64,000 nucleotides of DNA, taken from positions 1,352,097-1,416,096 of the forward strand of contig JAALGZ010000010.1 of assembly GCA_015227615.1 (NCBI GenBank). The letters are read 5' to 3'. Position numbers and translations under genes: made by a program. The stretch is from Labyrinthula sp. Ha. Its lineage: Eukaryota; Sar; Bigyra; Labyrinthulida; Labyrinthulaceae. Position 1 is the stretch's first letter; every line of letters starts with the position of its first letter. Below, piece by piece: positions 47,101 through 58,428 of the stretch. The notes below the pieces were generated by a model. That model made no database searches and was not told where the DNA came from. It saw nothing but the letters and a program-made list of their open reading frames with translations.

Positions 47101-48070
47101 ACTTTAAGAAGATAATTTAAAGATACTTAATGAACCATAACCAACGAAATCATTGTATCTTAGGATAAAACCTCTCTTTATTCTAGCGGAGGAATACACT
47201 AAATAGATGAATAAGTTGGCAAAAAATCAGCAAGAAGTTACTATTGATCTTAGAAAAGGAAGTCGGTTTTTTTTCTACAACCAGAACATCATATTATTTG
47301 AACAAAATTTTATAAGAAATGATTGCGAATGTATTCTTACCTTTAGAAACAAGAAATTGTGTTACTTTTCAAACGTTTTCTAATGTAACTAGAAAGAAGA
47401 ATCTACAATTACTTTGTCTTCAACATAAAAAAATATATTTCAGAAATACAAGAAAGTAGAACATTTTCAAAACACAAAGGATTAATTAATTATATGTCAA
47501 GTGGAAATTTTATAGCAACAATATAAAAAGCCGGTCTTAACCTTGTGTACCATATTTATCTAATTTAACCATAGTTAATGATGAATTAAATGACTACATT
47601 TCAACAAACAAACCTACAAGACAACCTCAGTTGCTTGATTCCGTTTTATTGGTCCTTTCAATTAGTCGCAGAAACGTTAGCTAGCATATCAGATAAGAAA
47701 AATATCCAATACATATGAATACTGTGGTGAACTTAAGCCTCAAAGAGTGGGATGATGTTAAGAAACTGGTTAGAAATATTTAGTTTTTTCAATGGTGAGC
47801 TGCTACAAAAAGATTTGTTCAATAAATTAGAAGTCTATAGCATGGAGAAAAATTTTAGATAATCAGCGGCAATTACTAACACAACGTAGTAGAACAGGCT
47901 TGACCCCCCCCTTTCCCTTACAAGTTTACTCTTAACATCACTTTCTGAAAAGTTTGATGAGATTGACTCATGCAGCGATGTTTTAATTTTCAATGACAAA
48001 AGATTTCTTGGTATCCAAATCATAATTCAGCTACATAACAGAAAGTATTTGACTGTACACACAGCGCTGC
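44141..48070. other. gene-free AT-rich stretch
   Basis: No supported gene in nearly 4 kb. C9 at 44430-44438 and C8 at 47904-47911 are the only conspicuous features. Confidence 0.55.
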
Positions 48071-48071
48071 T

Positions 48072-48400
48072 TTGGTAATTGCTTGTTTTCTGTTTAAAGT
48101 AGCACCTATCATGAGATTTGAAGTTATGTTATTGTATATCCCAGAAAGTGTTCCTAGCATTCTGTGTGATTTTAATATAAAAACTAGAAACATCGAAGCT
48201 GAAGATGACCCAAAGCTTTCATTACCTTACCAAACAGAAAAATGTTCAATGTGGATTTTATTGGCAAAAGATTCTTGACGAAATTATACCACTTGGTTTG
48301 AAATTATCAGCTACTTCAGATCATAGCATTTTGGCATCGTAGACTGGTGTATATTGGATCCGAAAGCTAAAAAAACTTTAATTGATAAATAACTTTGAAA
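48072..48400 (+). mobile_element. possible LINE endonuclease fragment
   Basis: The plus-strand frame contains VPSILCDFNIKTRNIE, like the GDFN strand of LINE apurinic-type endonucleases. About 45 codons later, after stops, comes TTWFEI and then VDWCILD, like the family's T-W/H-x and ID-Y/W ends. Too short and broken to be sure. Confidence 0.25.
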
Positions 48401-50167
48401 GCCGAATGTTATAATAGCCGAAAGCGAGAGAAAGTAGAGTACAGTCAATTTCAAAGCCTAAATCCAGTCAATAAGAAAGTTCCAGAATATGTTCTTGACA
48501 CATTTTTCACGTATTGATTACTAATTTCAACATCAAAAGAAAAAGAAATCAATGGTGATATCGCTCTAATGGTTCTAGTCGATATAAGAATTAGATTAGT
48601 TGAAACAGTACCATTAAGATCAACTATAGTTTATTACCTTGTAAAAGCCTTTTAGAGGATTCTGGGGCCTATAAAAGCCAACAAGGCTTTTGGTAACCGA
48701 TGGAAAATAAGTCTTCATATTCTCAAAAAAAATTAAAACTCTTAGTACAGGAAATATCAAAATGTAATTTACACAAAGGATAGATATGATGTTTATAATA
48801 AAATTACAGTAAGAACAAATGGGGTACTGAAAAATATGTATTTAACAATGAAATCATAACCCCCGAATCTGGTAATTGTTTTTTGGTGCTATGCCATCAA
48901 GTACTCAATGTTCACCAAGAGCAGATGTCCTCATTTACCATCAAATAGTAAAATTCCTTTATAATACTTTTACAAGAAAGAAATAAAGAGTTGTAAATCT
49001 CGGTATTTTCAGTTCAGTTTACCATTTGCTTAGGGTTAATAACCATAAAATGAAAATTTAAGAAAAATAACGCATTTTTTTCGAATAGTTTTTTGCTCTA
49101 GTATTGAATACTCCTAGCTCTCATTAAATATGTTCTTAATTGATCCAAATGAATATACAAAAAAAATAGTCCAACCAAAACTAATTTAAAAAAAGAAACT
49201 TAATTCCATTACATCATGCAAGACATTGAAATAATGGAAAGTGAACCAAGTAGTGACACATTTGTTTTTTTTAATACAATCGAATCATAACCACAGCTTG
49301 AAACAATATGGAGATCTCATATAAGAACGGATGAAGTAAACTTTAAAGATAATAGGATATCTCAACTGCAGATTTAAATAAAGTCGGCTTATTTTAGATA
49401 AACCGATTAAACTATTCATACTGTCAAGTAATAGAGAATAAAAATATATATGGCTAGATTTTATTAAACTGTAGGAATCCATTTTCCAAAAGCGAACAAT
49501 CAGTCAATCCTCAAATTTTGATATACGAGAGGTCAGATGTAAACGAGCAAAGTGGTTGGAATATAGTATCCTCCAAGCCAAATATTACGATGGGTAATAG
49601 TTAGAAGTGTATTCATAAAGAGTTATAAAAGTGGATAAGAACAATCAAAAGGGACCTAGCAAGTTTCATATAACGATATTACAAGGATGAATATCATCGC
49701 CAAAAATTTTTAGAGAAAATAACACTATATTTTTTTATTATATTTAGGTTTGACACTCGTGATTTGTTATTTTTATTGCAGAAGATTCTGAGAAAATTGT
49801 TAATTTTAACGAAGATAAAACTGATATTGGGGTAAGATTGGAAATATTAGTTAACCATATGCGGCAAGGCGAAAGGGCAAATATATAATTTTAAGGTATA
49901 TTTACGGAAATCGAAAACTAAAACAGAAAGTGGGAAAAGGTCCAAAAATTCAAAAACTTTAAACTCCAATAATCAATATACCAAGAATAAAAGGGGAACG
50001 GTTCAAGGTTCAAGTAACAAGAAAGTTCGAGAATCAGGAAAGCAATTGTTCAAGATTACTTTTTGAAGGAAAAGATAAAAATGAAACAAAAATAAAACAA
50101 ATTTTGGGAGATTTAGTTTATAATTATATTATTCAAGATAAAGTTCAAGAACCAAAAAAAAGACAAA
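48401..50167. other. non-coding, no gene seen
   Basis: AT-rich with many A-runs. No gene motif recognised. Confidence 0.5.
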
Positions 50168-50290
50168 GGGATGGGGTTTGGCTTCGAGTTTTATATATAC
50201 AATAACAAAAAGTAAGGGATGAGGTTTGGGTTCAAGGTTTTTCTTTACTATAAAAAGTGGTGATGTTTGGGTCGGAGTCTCTTTGTACAA
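50168..50290 (+). repeat. imperfect tandem repeat, about 48-bp unit
   Basis: Units start at 50168, 50216 and 50261. Each has a GATGxGGTTTGG core, a TTC-GAGTTTT-like segment, then A-rich sequence. The third copy is partial and diverged. Confidence 0.5.
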
Positions 50291-50989
50291 GAAACAGTTC
50301 ACATATCAAGACAAAAAAATATACGGAATAGGCAACTTAGCTATAACTTATGAAGGTCAACAGGGAAAATTATGTAGGGGACTCCTTATTTTTCACTCTT
50401 CTTCCTTCTCCTGATTCTCTTCTTTGGTAATTCAAAAAAAATCTATTTCTACTGAAACCTCATCCAGGTGTAGAAAATTTTCGCCAGAGTTTCGTTCAAG
50501 ATCTAGATCATTCTCAAAACTGCCAAGAAAACCTTTTTTGTACCCTTCCCACTGCTTCTAATCTCTTCGCAGAGCACTTTGCCTATAGGGAGAAGCTATT
50601 AGTATTTAGTCTCCAAATATCTCTATATACGAACAAGATTAAGTAGAATAGTTTTAATGACGAACTCCGTATTTCTGCCAGATCCATAAGTTTTACCATC
50701 CATCTACCAAAAAAAATGTTTATAAAGGTGATACTTTTGGAATCTCCAGTGTATTAGAGGATGATGTAGATAAAAGTATTGATACTTTTAAAACAGAATG
50801 TGGAATAAATGCCTAAAATCAAGAAGAGTATTTTCCAGGTCTAGCCTATACAAGGAGAAGCTTTTACCACACCTCTTTTTATGATCTATGAATATTTTTG
50901 AATTTTATTCTGGATGTCGAATCTCTTACGAAAAAGTTACGTTTATTACATTCATCAACTTTCTAGGAACCTCTAATCAACTACAACTA
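50291..50989. other. non-coding, no gene seen
   Basis: No recognisable coding sequence. It borders a minus-strand gene relic. Confidence 0.4.
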
Positions 50990-51610
50990 TCTTGCGAAGA
51001 TTTCATCTGTCTCTTACAAGAACTTTGGATCATTTCTTATCAAATCGTTAAGTCTCTTTAAGATTGTTTCTAAGTACTTATTCATAGGGTTGTCGTAGTA
51101 GGATACAACTTCATCAGGAACTTAAGCTCTGATGGTAGATCTTAGGGTGTCTTATTCCTTGATACCGACATGGAATAACTTAATCCCCTGAGTAGCACTG
51201 TTGGGGAAAATGAGATACTTTTGTATTATCATCAAACAAATTTCATTAACTATTTTTCCTATTTTTTCTTAATTTTCGTGTTCCGGTTTATCATGAAACT
51301 AATCAAGCTTATTCTTGATAAGTTGATCAAAATAATCTTTTAATGAAAGTTTCTTGTTAATACACGCACAGGTTACAGGTAAATTTTATACTTTTAATAC
51401 CTTTTAGATCGGATATTGCTGAGATCAACATTGCCAAGAAGTATTTACTACAGAGAACATATGATACATCGACTAATCCAATGACTGCCTATAAATCTTT
51501 GCCAACATCTGTCATGATGACCTCCACCTACTCAAACCTCAGAACCTTCACGCCTTTTACGATGCTAAAGCTGGACTTGTCTTCCATCGTAGTGCATCAG
51601 AAATATATGC
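50990..51610 (-). pseudogene. unidentified gene relic on the minus strand
   Basis: On the minus strand a block starting MEDKSSFSIVKGVKVL (about 51590 downward) gives way to another containing EICLMIIQKYLIFPNSATQG, and then NDLIRNDPKFL near 51020. In-frame stops interrupt it at only a few places over about 200 codons. Its composition is protein-like, unlike the flanks. No family recognised; it may belong to a mobile element or be a lost host gene. Confidence 0.35.
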
Positions 51611-52579
51611 TTTTTTGAAGAAATAGAAAACAAAAGGGAATATTGCTACCAATCTATTTTTGCTAATGTCAAGTATGATATTCACTTGGATATATCCTCT
51701 TATACATTTTTAATTTATTTTGTAGATATTCCCAAGAGCTAAAAGCATTTTGATACATTTCCTTCTTTGGGATAATTTCAATTCAGATTCAATGTTCTTC
51801 TGCATCCAATGTATTTTTTCGCTGGAGGTAATTAATTTTTAATATTATTGACTTTGCTAGAATCATCACCTCCTTTAGCTTTTTTCGTGATTTTTTACAA
51901 GTGCTTTGATAAACAATGTACCTGGAAAGTCCTAATTTAGGTCAGCAACTGCTGATGTAATTACACTGATCATAATTTATAAGGGTTTAATCACATTTAG
52001 CTCTTCTGTTGTAAGCCCTTGTATTTTTCTAAATCTTTCCAAGTGCCATCACTTCATGTTCATGATGATTTTATTAATTACGATTAAAATGTACTTAGAA
52101 GTGTTATCATTCAGTTAAATGTTAACTTAACATAAGCAATTTTTGTCTGAAATACATTTATTTCTGTATGTTTAATGTCTTTCACAGTTTCGGTCCAACT
52201 TTATATAGATAATTATTTCAGTAAAGTAGTGAAAAGCGTGAGTTCCCTGCTGTAAACATCCAATGAACAGCTTAATAGTCATTTCGATTATTTCTTCTGA
52301 GGTAGAATAGGCCGTTGTAGTTTATTTCCAAAAAAGCTTTACTTTGATTTTCTTCTTTGGGATTTGTATGCTTTGGAGGAAAGTCTTTTTATTTGGATTC
52401 ATATTATTGCATACTTTTTATTCGTGATTTTGTTTTAAAATGTGCAAAAAACATTCTGTCTAACCTTCTTAAAATCTTTTTGAAGTATGGGAAATCGTGA
52501 TTTTATGCAATTTGAGTTTTTTCTTTATGATTGAGAAACCGTCACACTGCGTGTCAGTGATTCAGGTGAAGTGTGATGA
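51611..52579. other. non-coding or highly eroded DNA
   Basis: No intact frame. A weak minus-strand coding look near 51850-51900 may continue the relic to its left. Confidence 0.4.
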
Positions 52580-54660
52580 AAAAAATTGGGGAATCGCTTT
52601 TACCCATCACGTTACGAAAGATACCTGACTTTAGAGTCAAAACCCAAACCTGGTTTGTTTCTTGGATTTCAATCAAATAATAGCAATGAAAAAGCAATCA
52701 TTTAAAGCTTAGAAGTGGAAAAGATAATTCATTCTATCTTAACAAATATATTTTTTCAAGAATTTAGCACGCATCAGGAATTCAGTAAGAATCAAAAGCT
52801 TTCCTTTGGAGAAGCCAAATTTTTGCTAAATTGCGAAAATTCTGAATCTGACGATGATGAAGAAAATCTTAATCAAAATAGAGTCGATACACATATTGAA
52901 ACGGCTCCAAGCCCCGAAAACAAAGAAAATCAAGAATTTCGAAATTTTGAAAAATCTCAAAATTTTGAACCTCAACATGAAAATTCATCTAATCTCAACG
53001 ATGACGAAAATTACACCGAAAACATACATAAGGCAGTCCAAAAGCCTTCCAATGAACAAATTCGGGAAAATTTCATGGATCTAGGGCATGATGATCATTC
53101 TGGACATTCAGATGCAGAGGTAGACACCAGTCAAAATGAGCAACAAAATGACCATGAAGAGACGGTTCCCAACTCAGGAGAAGCAACTAACCAGAAGAAC
53201 AGCTACAAACAAACTCTGTTAGCAAAACCAAGAACCAAAACCGTTACAACTAGATCTGGAAGAAAGGCCACAATGTTAGATCTCAGAAAAGCAGTTGCTT
53301 TTACTGTGGAGACAACAGAGGATGGAACCTACAAACTTAAACCAAAAACACTTGGAGAAAAGAAAAGGTTACAACAGAAAATCATTGAAGCAAAGTTGAA
53401 GAACCTTCCGAACGTTTACAAAGACATTAAAAATCATCCTGAAGAAAAACTTTACTTAGAAGCAGTGCGAAAGGAAATTAACGCTCTTGAAACTAGAGGT
53501 GTCATGAAACTAGTTCCAAGGTCAACTCTTCCACAAGACGTGTTCATTGGGAAGTGTACCATGTTGGTAAAGAAGAAACGTAATGGAAAGCACAAGGTAC
53601 GTTGCGTTTACAATGGTCGAAAACAACGCTACAAAATCACTACACATCGAAGCTCACCAACACTCAACGCAGAAAGTCTTAGTGTGGCTCTCGCAATTGC
53701 TGCAAGCAGAGGTTTTGACTTTAACTCACTGGATGTCAGCACAGCTTTTCTTTACACAGATCTTCCACCAAACACGGAACTCTTTTGCGAAATTCCTGAT
53801 GGTCATCCGCTACAGCATGAAAACAAGACAATGGTGATGAAAATCTACAAAGCGCTCTACGGACTAAAAGAAAGTCCTAAACTGTGGCATGACAATGTAA
53901 CAGCAAACTTAAGCAATTTAGGTTTCCTTCAAGCAAAATTTGATGAATGTGTTTACTACAAACAAAACTTAATTTTACTCTTGTACGTGGATGATGTTCT
54001 GATGTTAGGAAACAAAAACGAAATCTCAAAATTCATTAAATCATTTCAGAAGTTTTACACATGCACAGTTGGAAATCTTAATGAATCAGTAGATTTCTTA
54101 TGAGTTAACATTTCTAAAAACAGCAAAGGAGATTTTGAAATTGATCAAACTAATTACATCAACGGATTACTGAAGAAGTTCAAACACTTAGTTGCAACAC
54201 CTAAAGACATACCTCTTACAGCTACATTCAAACCACTAGTCGATCCTGAACACAAATCAAACACGAAATTTCCTTACAGACAAGTCTTAGGATCTCTCAT
54301 CTACCTTAGACTAACAAGGTTAGATTTAATTTTTGCATTACACGCTCTTAACAGGTTCACAGAGAATATAACTTAAGAGGTAATCAAAGCAATTAAGAAC
54401 ACTCTAGGCTAGTTACAACAGACAAAAAATCTAAAGAGAAGATTCTTCAAAGGAATTGGAAGTGTTCAAACTAATCTCGTTCTGTGATACAGAACCGGCT
54501 GATAACAAATTGAATCGAAAATCAGTTATTGGAAACTAAATTTGTTTATGTCAATCTCTAGTAAGTAGAAAAAGCAAAGCAAAAAGCGTTGTAGCAAAGT
54601 CAGCTGCAGGTGCCGAATTCATGAGGATTCATTCAACAGGTAAACAATTACAAGGAATCG
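52580..54660 (+). mobile_element. broken Ty1/Copia retrotransposon (integrase end, reverse transcriptase, RNase H)
   Basis: The integrase C-terminal end reads SKPKPGLFLGFQSNN at about 52637-52685, followed by a TAA. A 462-codon open stretch (52715-54103) starts with an acidic, Asn-rich linker. It continues into the Copia reverse transcriptase: EIN-ALETRGV, ARCV-type YNGRKQR, NSLDVSTAFLYTDL (motif A) and LILLLYVDDVLMLG (catalytic YVDD). It halts at TGA 54101-54103. The same frame continues with GSLIYLRLTRLDLIF, typical of the Copia RT/RNase H junction, then has stops at 54374 and 54407. A worn RNase H end with SRKSKAKSVV lies near 54580. gag, protease and long terminal repeats were not found, so this is a 5'-truncated, inactive copy. 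Confidence 0.88.
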
Positions 54661-55139
54661 GAGAAGTATACATGCATCTGCGTTTCGATCTTCATCCTAC
54701 TCTTCTGCGACAAGAGCAAAATTCTTAGCCTCTTGGAACTTCTTTTTTCATTTCTCGATGCATTTATCCCATTGGTCCTTTAAAACTTGTAAGCTTGGGC
54801 ATTGATATCTACGTTTGCTGCCTTTCTTTAGTTTAGACCTTCGCTAATAGTGAAAGAAGGTGAAGCAATATTGGTACTGAGATTTCTTCTAAAACCTGAA
54901 TTCCAGATCATTCCCAATTTTCTTCGTTACCACTTTTGCCATTAAAATTTCCTTAGCTGTTAGAATATCGTCCTCTAGAGAGATACAAGGTAAAAGGTTT
55001 TTATTGTTTTTTTGGTTTATCTTGTCCATTTAAATCATTTCTAGTTTCTAATTCATTATTTCTCACCCAGATGTAGTTGGTAAAATTGTGAATATAGCCA
55101 TGGCAACCTGTTTCGGTTTAATCTTCGCGTTTATTGATA
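54661..55139. other. non-coding, no gene seen
   Basis: No gene recognised between the Copia relic and the minus-strand relic. Confidence 0.4.
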
Positions 55140-56190
55140 TTTTCGTTGATGGTTTTCTTGACATTTATAAAGATGAATAACACTGCTTCTCTTTGTTCAA
55201 TATTTTCTGTAAATACCTCATAATTCTTGATCAAATCTCCCACAGTTAAATCCCTCCTCAACTTCTACCTTTGAATTTCTTCTGGAAATGATCTATGATA
55301 CTTTCTTTGGAAACAGTCTTGCCCAAATATTCCTTCATTTCATAATTCTCTAAGGAAATTCTTCGCTTCAACTCAACTAAAGCTCGTTGTTGATCATTTA
55401 ATCTTTCTTATTGGTACAGAAACTTCTCGATTTTTTCAATTGAAAAGTCTTCAAGTTTGAGAGTATGATTTAAAAAAGTCCCCACTCGATTTGTTAACAA
55501 TTTTATATGATATTGGTTAAGATCCTGCAGCACTTTCTTCACTTGAGCTTGATTCAACGACCTTGGAGTTACATCTTTCTTTTCCACTAAGCTCATATTT
55601 TTAAACTTCATGTAGAATTCATGCCACTAATTAGCTCTGCTTCTATAAATTTCATTTTTATAAGTAGACCTAAGCTTCAGAAAAGTTTTCAATGTTTCAG
55701 TATTTAGGCTTTCCTTCCCGATAAATCCAAGTAAACAAGACATGCGCAACTGAAACGAACATAAGTAGGATAGAAACTATCACTAAGGTTTGATTCCAAC
55801 CACAAAAGGCGCAAACATAGCTTCAACAATGATTTTCTCAGGTGAAGTTTTTTCCGAAGAACTTAAACTTGTTAATCATCTATAACAACCATATTTTATA
55901 TTTCTTGTATTTTCATAATGACGTGTTCACAACATTCACTATCACGAATTTGGGTTCTCAAATCATTCGTTAACTGTTCCAGATAAAAGCCAGTTCAATT
56001 ATTGCAAGTATGAGGAAATAAAATAACACTTTCTCAAATGGTAAATTTTCACACACACCATGCTTTTGCGTTAAAAATAAAAACTCTCTGACTTTGTCTC
56101 GATATCCCGTTATTTTCTCGAATCTATCCTCCCGCGTTATTTGGTTAAGTTTTCCTACAAATTTCACACAAACTAATGTCTTCTAGTGAG
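55140..56190 (-). pseudogene. eroded helical-protein relic, partly shared by both duplication copies
   Basis: Minus-strand blocks read as a charged, helical protein. The first is KFVGKLNQITREDRFEKITG (start about 56165). Then come EQLTNDLRTQIRDSE (about 55980), a 67-codon block at 55408-55611 with LNQAQVKKVLQDLNQ, and after one stop RLNDQQRALVELKRR. After a frameshift comes LTVGDLIKNYEVFTEN. Stops and frameshifts exclude a working gene. The first block also survives, more damaged, at about 27080-27160, so it was part of the duplicated segment. No family recognised. Confidence 0.4.
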
Positions 56191-56460
56191 AGCAATATAC
56201 AATGAATGTCATCCCTTCTCCAGAAAGGACATAAGTGTAACGTATATTCATAATCCTACCTCAAGTGTGGAAACATAACCAAGAAGTTGTTGAAGAGCAG
56301 CCGGGAAACTCTTCTTCTTGTAGTTACGAGCAGCTATAATAAGCCAGCGCTACCCTACAGCGTCACACTTATGTCTTTCCTGCAAAAGACAGCAGGAAAA
56401 GTTTGTTTCAGAAAGAGTGTTAAGGATATAAAGTAGTAAACCCCATACCTACTGGGCGAA

Positions 56461-57450
56461 ATGGCAGAAGATCGTTGCGTGGAGGTTGATTGTCTTCAAG
56501 GGGAGTGTGAGAATGATACATGTATTTGTGAAGAAGGTTTTTTTGTAAGTGATGATTTACATTTTACGTCTGAACCCGGAGTTTGTCTGGCTCCAATTCT
56601 ACTAATGAAACTTATGTATCTGGCTACAGCAGGTTTATATTTATTACTTTTTCTTTGCTATGTACTAAGTACAAAAAAACTTTCTCAAGTCAAGAGGTTA
56701 ATTCCAACATTTCTAGTGTGTTCTTGTTTAATCCCACTCTTTATACTTAAATTCTTGCACCCGGAAAGGTCAGTGGGAATAGATGTTGGAATTACACTTC
56801 TATATACTTTTTCTTTATTAAACTTATTTTTAGCTTTAGCAACATTTCTGAATAAGTATATTGTTTTTCTTCTAGAAAGTATAATAATCAAAAATAACTT
56901 TTCGAGAAAGCGGTTAGAACTTTACACGTTTGTTTTTAAATTTACGACTGTTATAAGCGTTCTTACTTGTTTTGTTTTGCTTTCTATTTTATTTACATCA
57001 AAGAATACATCTAAAATATTGGCTAAGTTGTTCTTATTTCTATGTTTAGTTAATTTTACCTTTTTTCTGATTCTTTCAATCTACTTATTTACAAACATTT
57101 TAACGGACGCTCAAAGTTTGCTGACGTCATTGGAAGCACGCTTGAGCACTGAAGACAAAAAACTATTTGGTTTAGTACGAAGACTTAAGACATTACGATC
57201 AGCGACTGTGACCACTTTTATTATGTTCTTTCTACTAAGTGCTATTCCTCTTTTATCAGAAGGTAACCTTCTTTTTCAATTTGTTCTGCCACTAAAGTTT
57301 TCTTTTGGTGCATTACTCTCATTGAAGATTTTGCAAACTAATCTGAAAGTTCGAACACAAAAAACATCAAAACAAACAATAACTTTACAGAAATCTGCTA
57401 CTCAGGTAACTACAACTATGAAAGAGCTTTCAAAAAGTATTGACATTTAA
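56461..57450 (+). CDS. EGF-domain seven-transmembrane receptor-like protein, copy B
   Basis: Same architecture as the protein at 27457: a six-Cys EGF module outside, seven membrane segments, and basic cytoplasmic loops and tail. It has Leu51, Ala55 and Ser229 where copy A has Ile, Thr and Asn; the other 326 residues are identical. Several nucleotide differences are silent, so both copies appear to be held as proteins. About 240 bases upstream of the ATG are also conserved between copies, including the sequence around the start codon, so each may carry its own promoter. The stop is 3 bp from the stop of the convergent adenylate kinase gene. Confidence 0.82.
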   Translation: MAEDRCVEVDCLQGECENDTCICEEGFFVSDDLHFTSEPGVCLAPILLMKLMYLATAGLYLLLFLCYVLSTKKLSQVKRLIPTFLVCSCLIPLFILKFLHPERSVGIDVGITLLYTFSLLNLFLALATFLNKYIVFLLESIIIKNNFSRKRLELYTFVFKFTTVISVLTCFVLLSILFTSKNTSKILAKLFLFLCLVNFTFFLILSIYLFTNILTDAQSLLTSLEARLSTEDKKLFGLVRRLKTLRSATVTTFIMFFLLSAIPLLSEGNLLFQFVLPLKFSFGALLSLKILQTNLKVRTQKTSKQTITLQKSATQVTTTMKELSKSIDI

Positions 57451-57453
57451 AAG

Positions 57454-58268
57454 TTATAATCTGCTTGTTCTAGTCTTGGTTTTCATTCCTAATTTTTCCA
57501 CTATTTTCGGAAAATCTCCTAAACCTTTTTTAATATTTACAGTTTTTAATAATCCTTTGCTTTCATAGAAATCCAACAAAGGCATTGTTTGTTTTTCATA
57601 CACTCTGAGTCTATTCTGAACTACATCTAAAACATCATCCGCACGTTTCACCAACACTGATCCACAGTCACATTGTGATTTAGAGCCATTCTTGGGCAAT
57701 AACGGTGGCATATCGACTCCTCGTTCTTTATTTCTAACATGTGTTACATTAAAACTTTTCTTACAAGTTGGGTTGGAGCAAATTCTTCTACCCAGAATTT
57801 TGTCAATTAAATATTCACTTTCCATATTCAAGTTTAAAACATGATCTAGCTCCAAAAAACTCTCCAAAGCTTTTGCCTGGGGAATTGTTCTTGGAAATCC
57901 ATCCTAAACAGTTATAAACAGAGAATAAACAAACAAAAATTATCCCTGAAAAGTTTTTGGGAAGTGTTTCTAACTCTTTCTGTACCAAATTAATTACTAG
58001 CTTATCTGGAACAAGTTTTCCAGAATTATTATATTGTTTAAATTGTTTTCCTATATCTGTTTCCTTTTTTATTTCAGCTCGAATTACATCACCAACACTC
58101 AAAACACATAGATTATAATTTGAAGCGAGCAAATTCGAGTAAGTTCCTTTCCCAGCACCTATGAAAGTAAGAATACTTGTAAAGCATTTCTACAATAATC
58201 AAAATGATAAATTATACTTATAAAAACTTAAATTTACCTGGTGCTCCTAACAAAATCAGTTTCTTCAT
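57454..58268 (-). CDS. adenylate kinase with zinc-type LID, three exons
   Basis: Catalyses ATP + AMP to 2 ADP. Exons are 58238-58268, 57935-58158 and 57454-57903 (234 residues); introns are 79 and 31 nt. The P-loop GAPGAGKGT (8-16) is rebuilt across intron 1. FDGFPRTIPQA, with the AMP-binding Arg90, is rebuilt across intron 2. Family length and motif order fit the long-form enzymes of bacteria and organelles. The LID has Cys127, Cys132, Cys163 and Cys165, followed by VLVKRADD. Four cysteines suggest zinc binding, though the usual C-x2-C...C-x2-C spacing is altered. Gln after GKGT, common in the family, is Tyr17. No clear targeting peptide is seen. It converges with the receptor gene (3 bp apart) and lies 160 bp downstream of panB on the same strand. 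A truncated copy lies at 28450. Confidence 0.9.
57904..57934 (-). other. 31-nt intron 2 of adenylate kinase
   Basis: Starts GTTTGTT and ends CTGTTTAG on the minus strand, phase 0. Removing it restores the family's IIFDGFPRT. It is conserved in the truncated copy (28900-28930) with a GTATG donor. Confidence 0.88.
58159..58237 (-). other. 79-nt intron 1 of adenylate kinase
   Basis: Starts GTAAATT and ends TTTCATAG on the minus strand. It splits the second Gly codon of the P-loop; splicing gives GAPGAGKGT. Confidence 0.88.
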
Positions 58269-58428
58269 CCCTCTAAACTCTATTCTACTCCTACTTTTTC
58301 CGACGTTTTTTCTATCCGTTTGCTTTTCCGACACTATCTTGATTGGTCGAAATAGCCAATTAGATGAACCTTCAAATGATTGGATGAACTAACCAATGAA
58401 ACCTTAATAAATAAACTCAACACTGCGC

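Larger units (their letters stand above)
56068..57968. repeat. segmental duplication, copy B (1.9 kb)
   Basis: Partner of 27064-28964 in direct orientation. Here the match ends inside adenylate kinase exon 2, but the gene continues intact beyond it. Copy B is therefore the source arrangement, or copy A lost its flank. Confidence 0.92.

Noticed and set aside
54101-54103. TGA in the Copia frame as selenocysteine or a reassigned codon
   Set aside because: The same frame later carries TAA and TAG stops and lacks other parts. Host genes here end normally at TAA, TAG or TGA. Simple decay explains it.
57815-58132. A separate 105-codon gene on the minus strand
   Set aside because: It is exon 2 of adenylate kinase read through the 31-nt intron into the wrong frame of exon 3.
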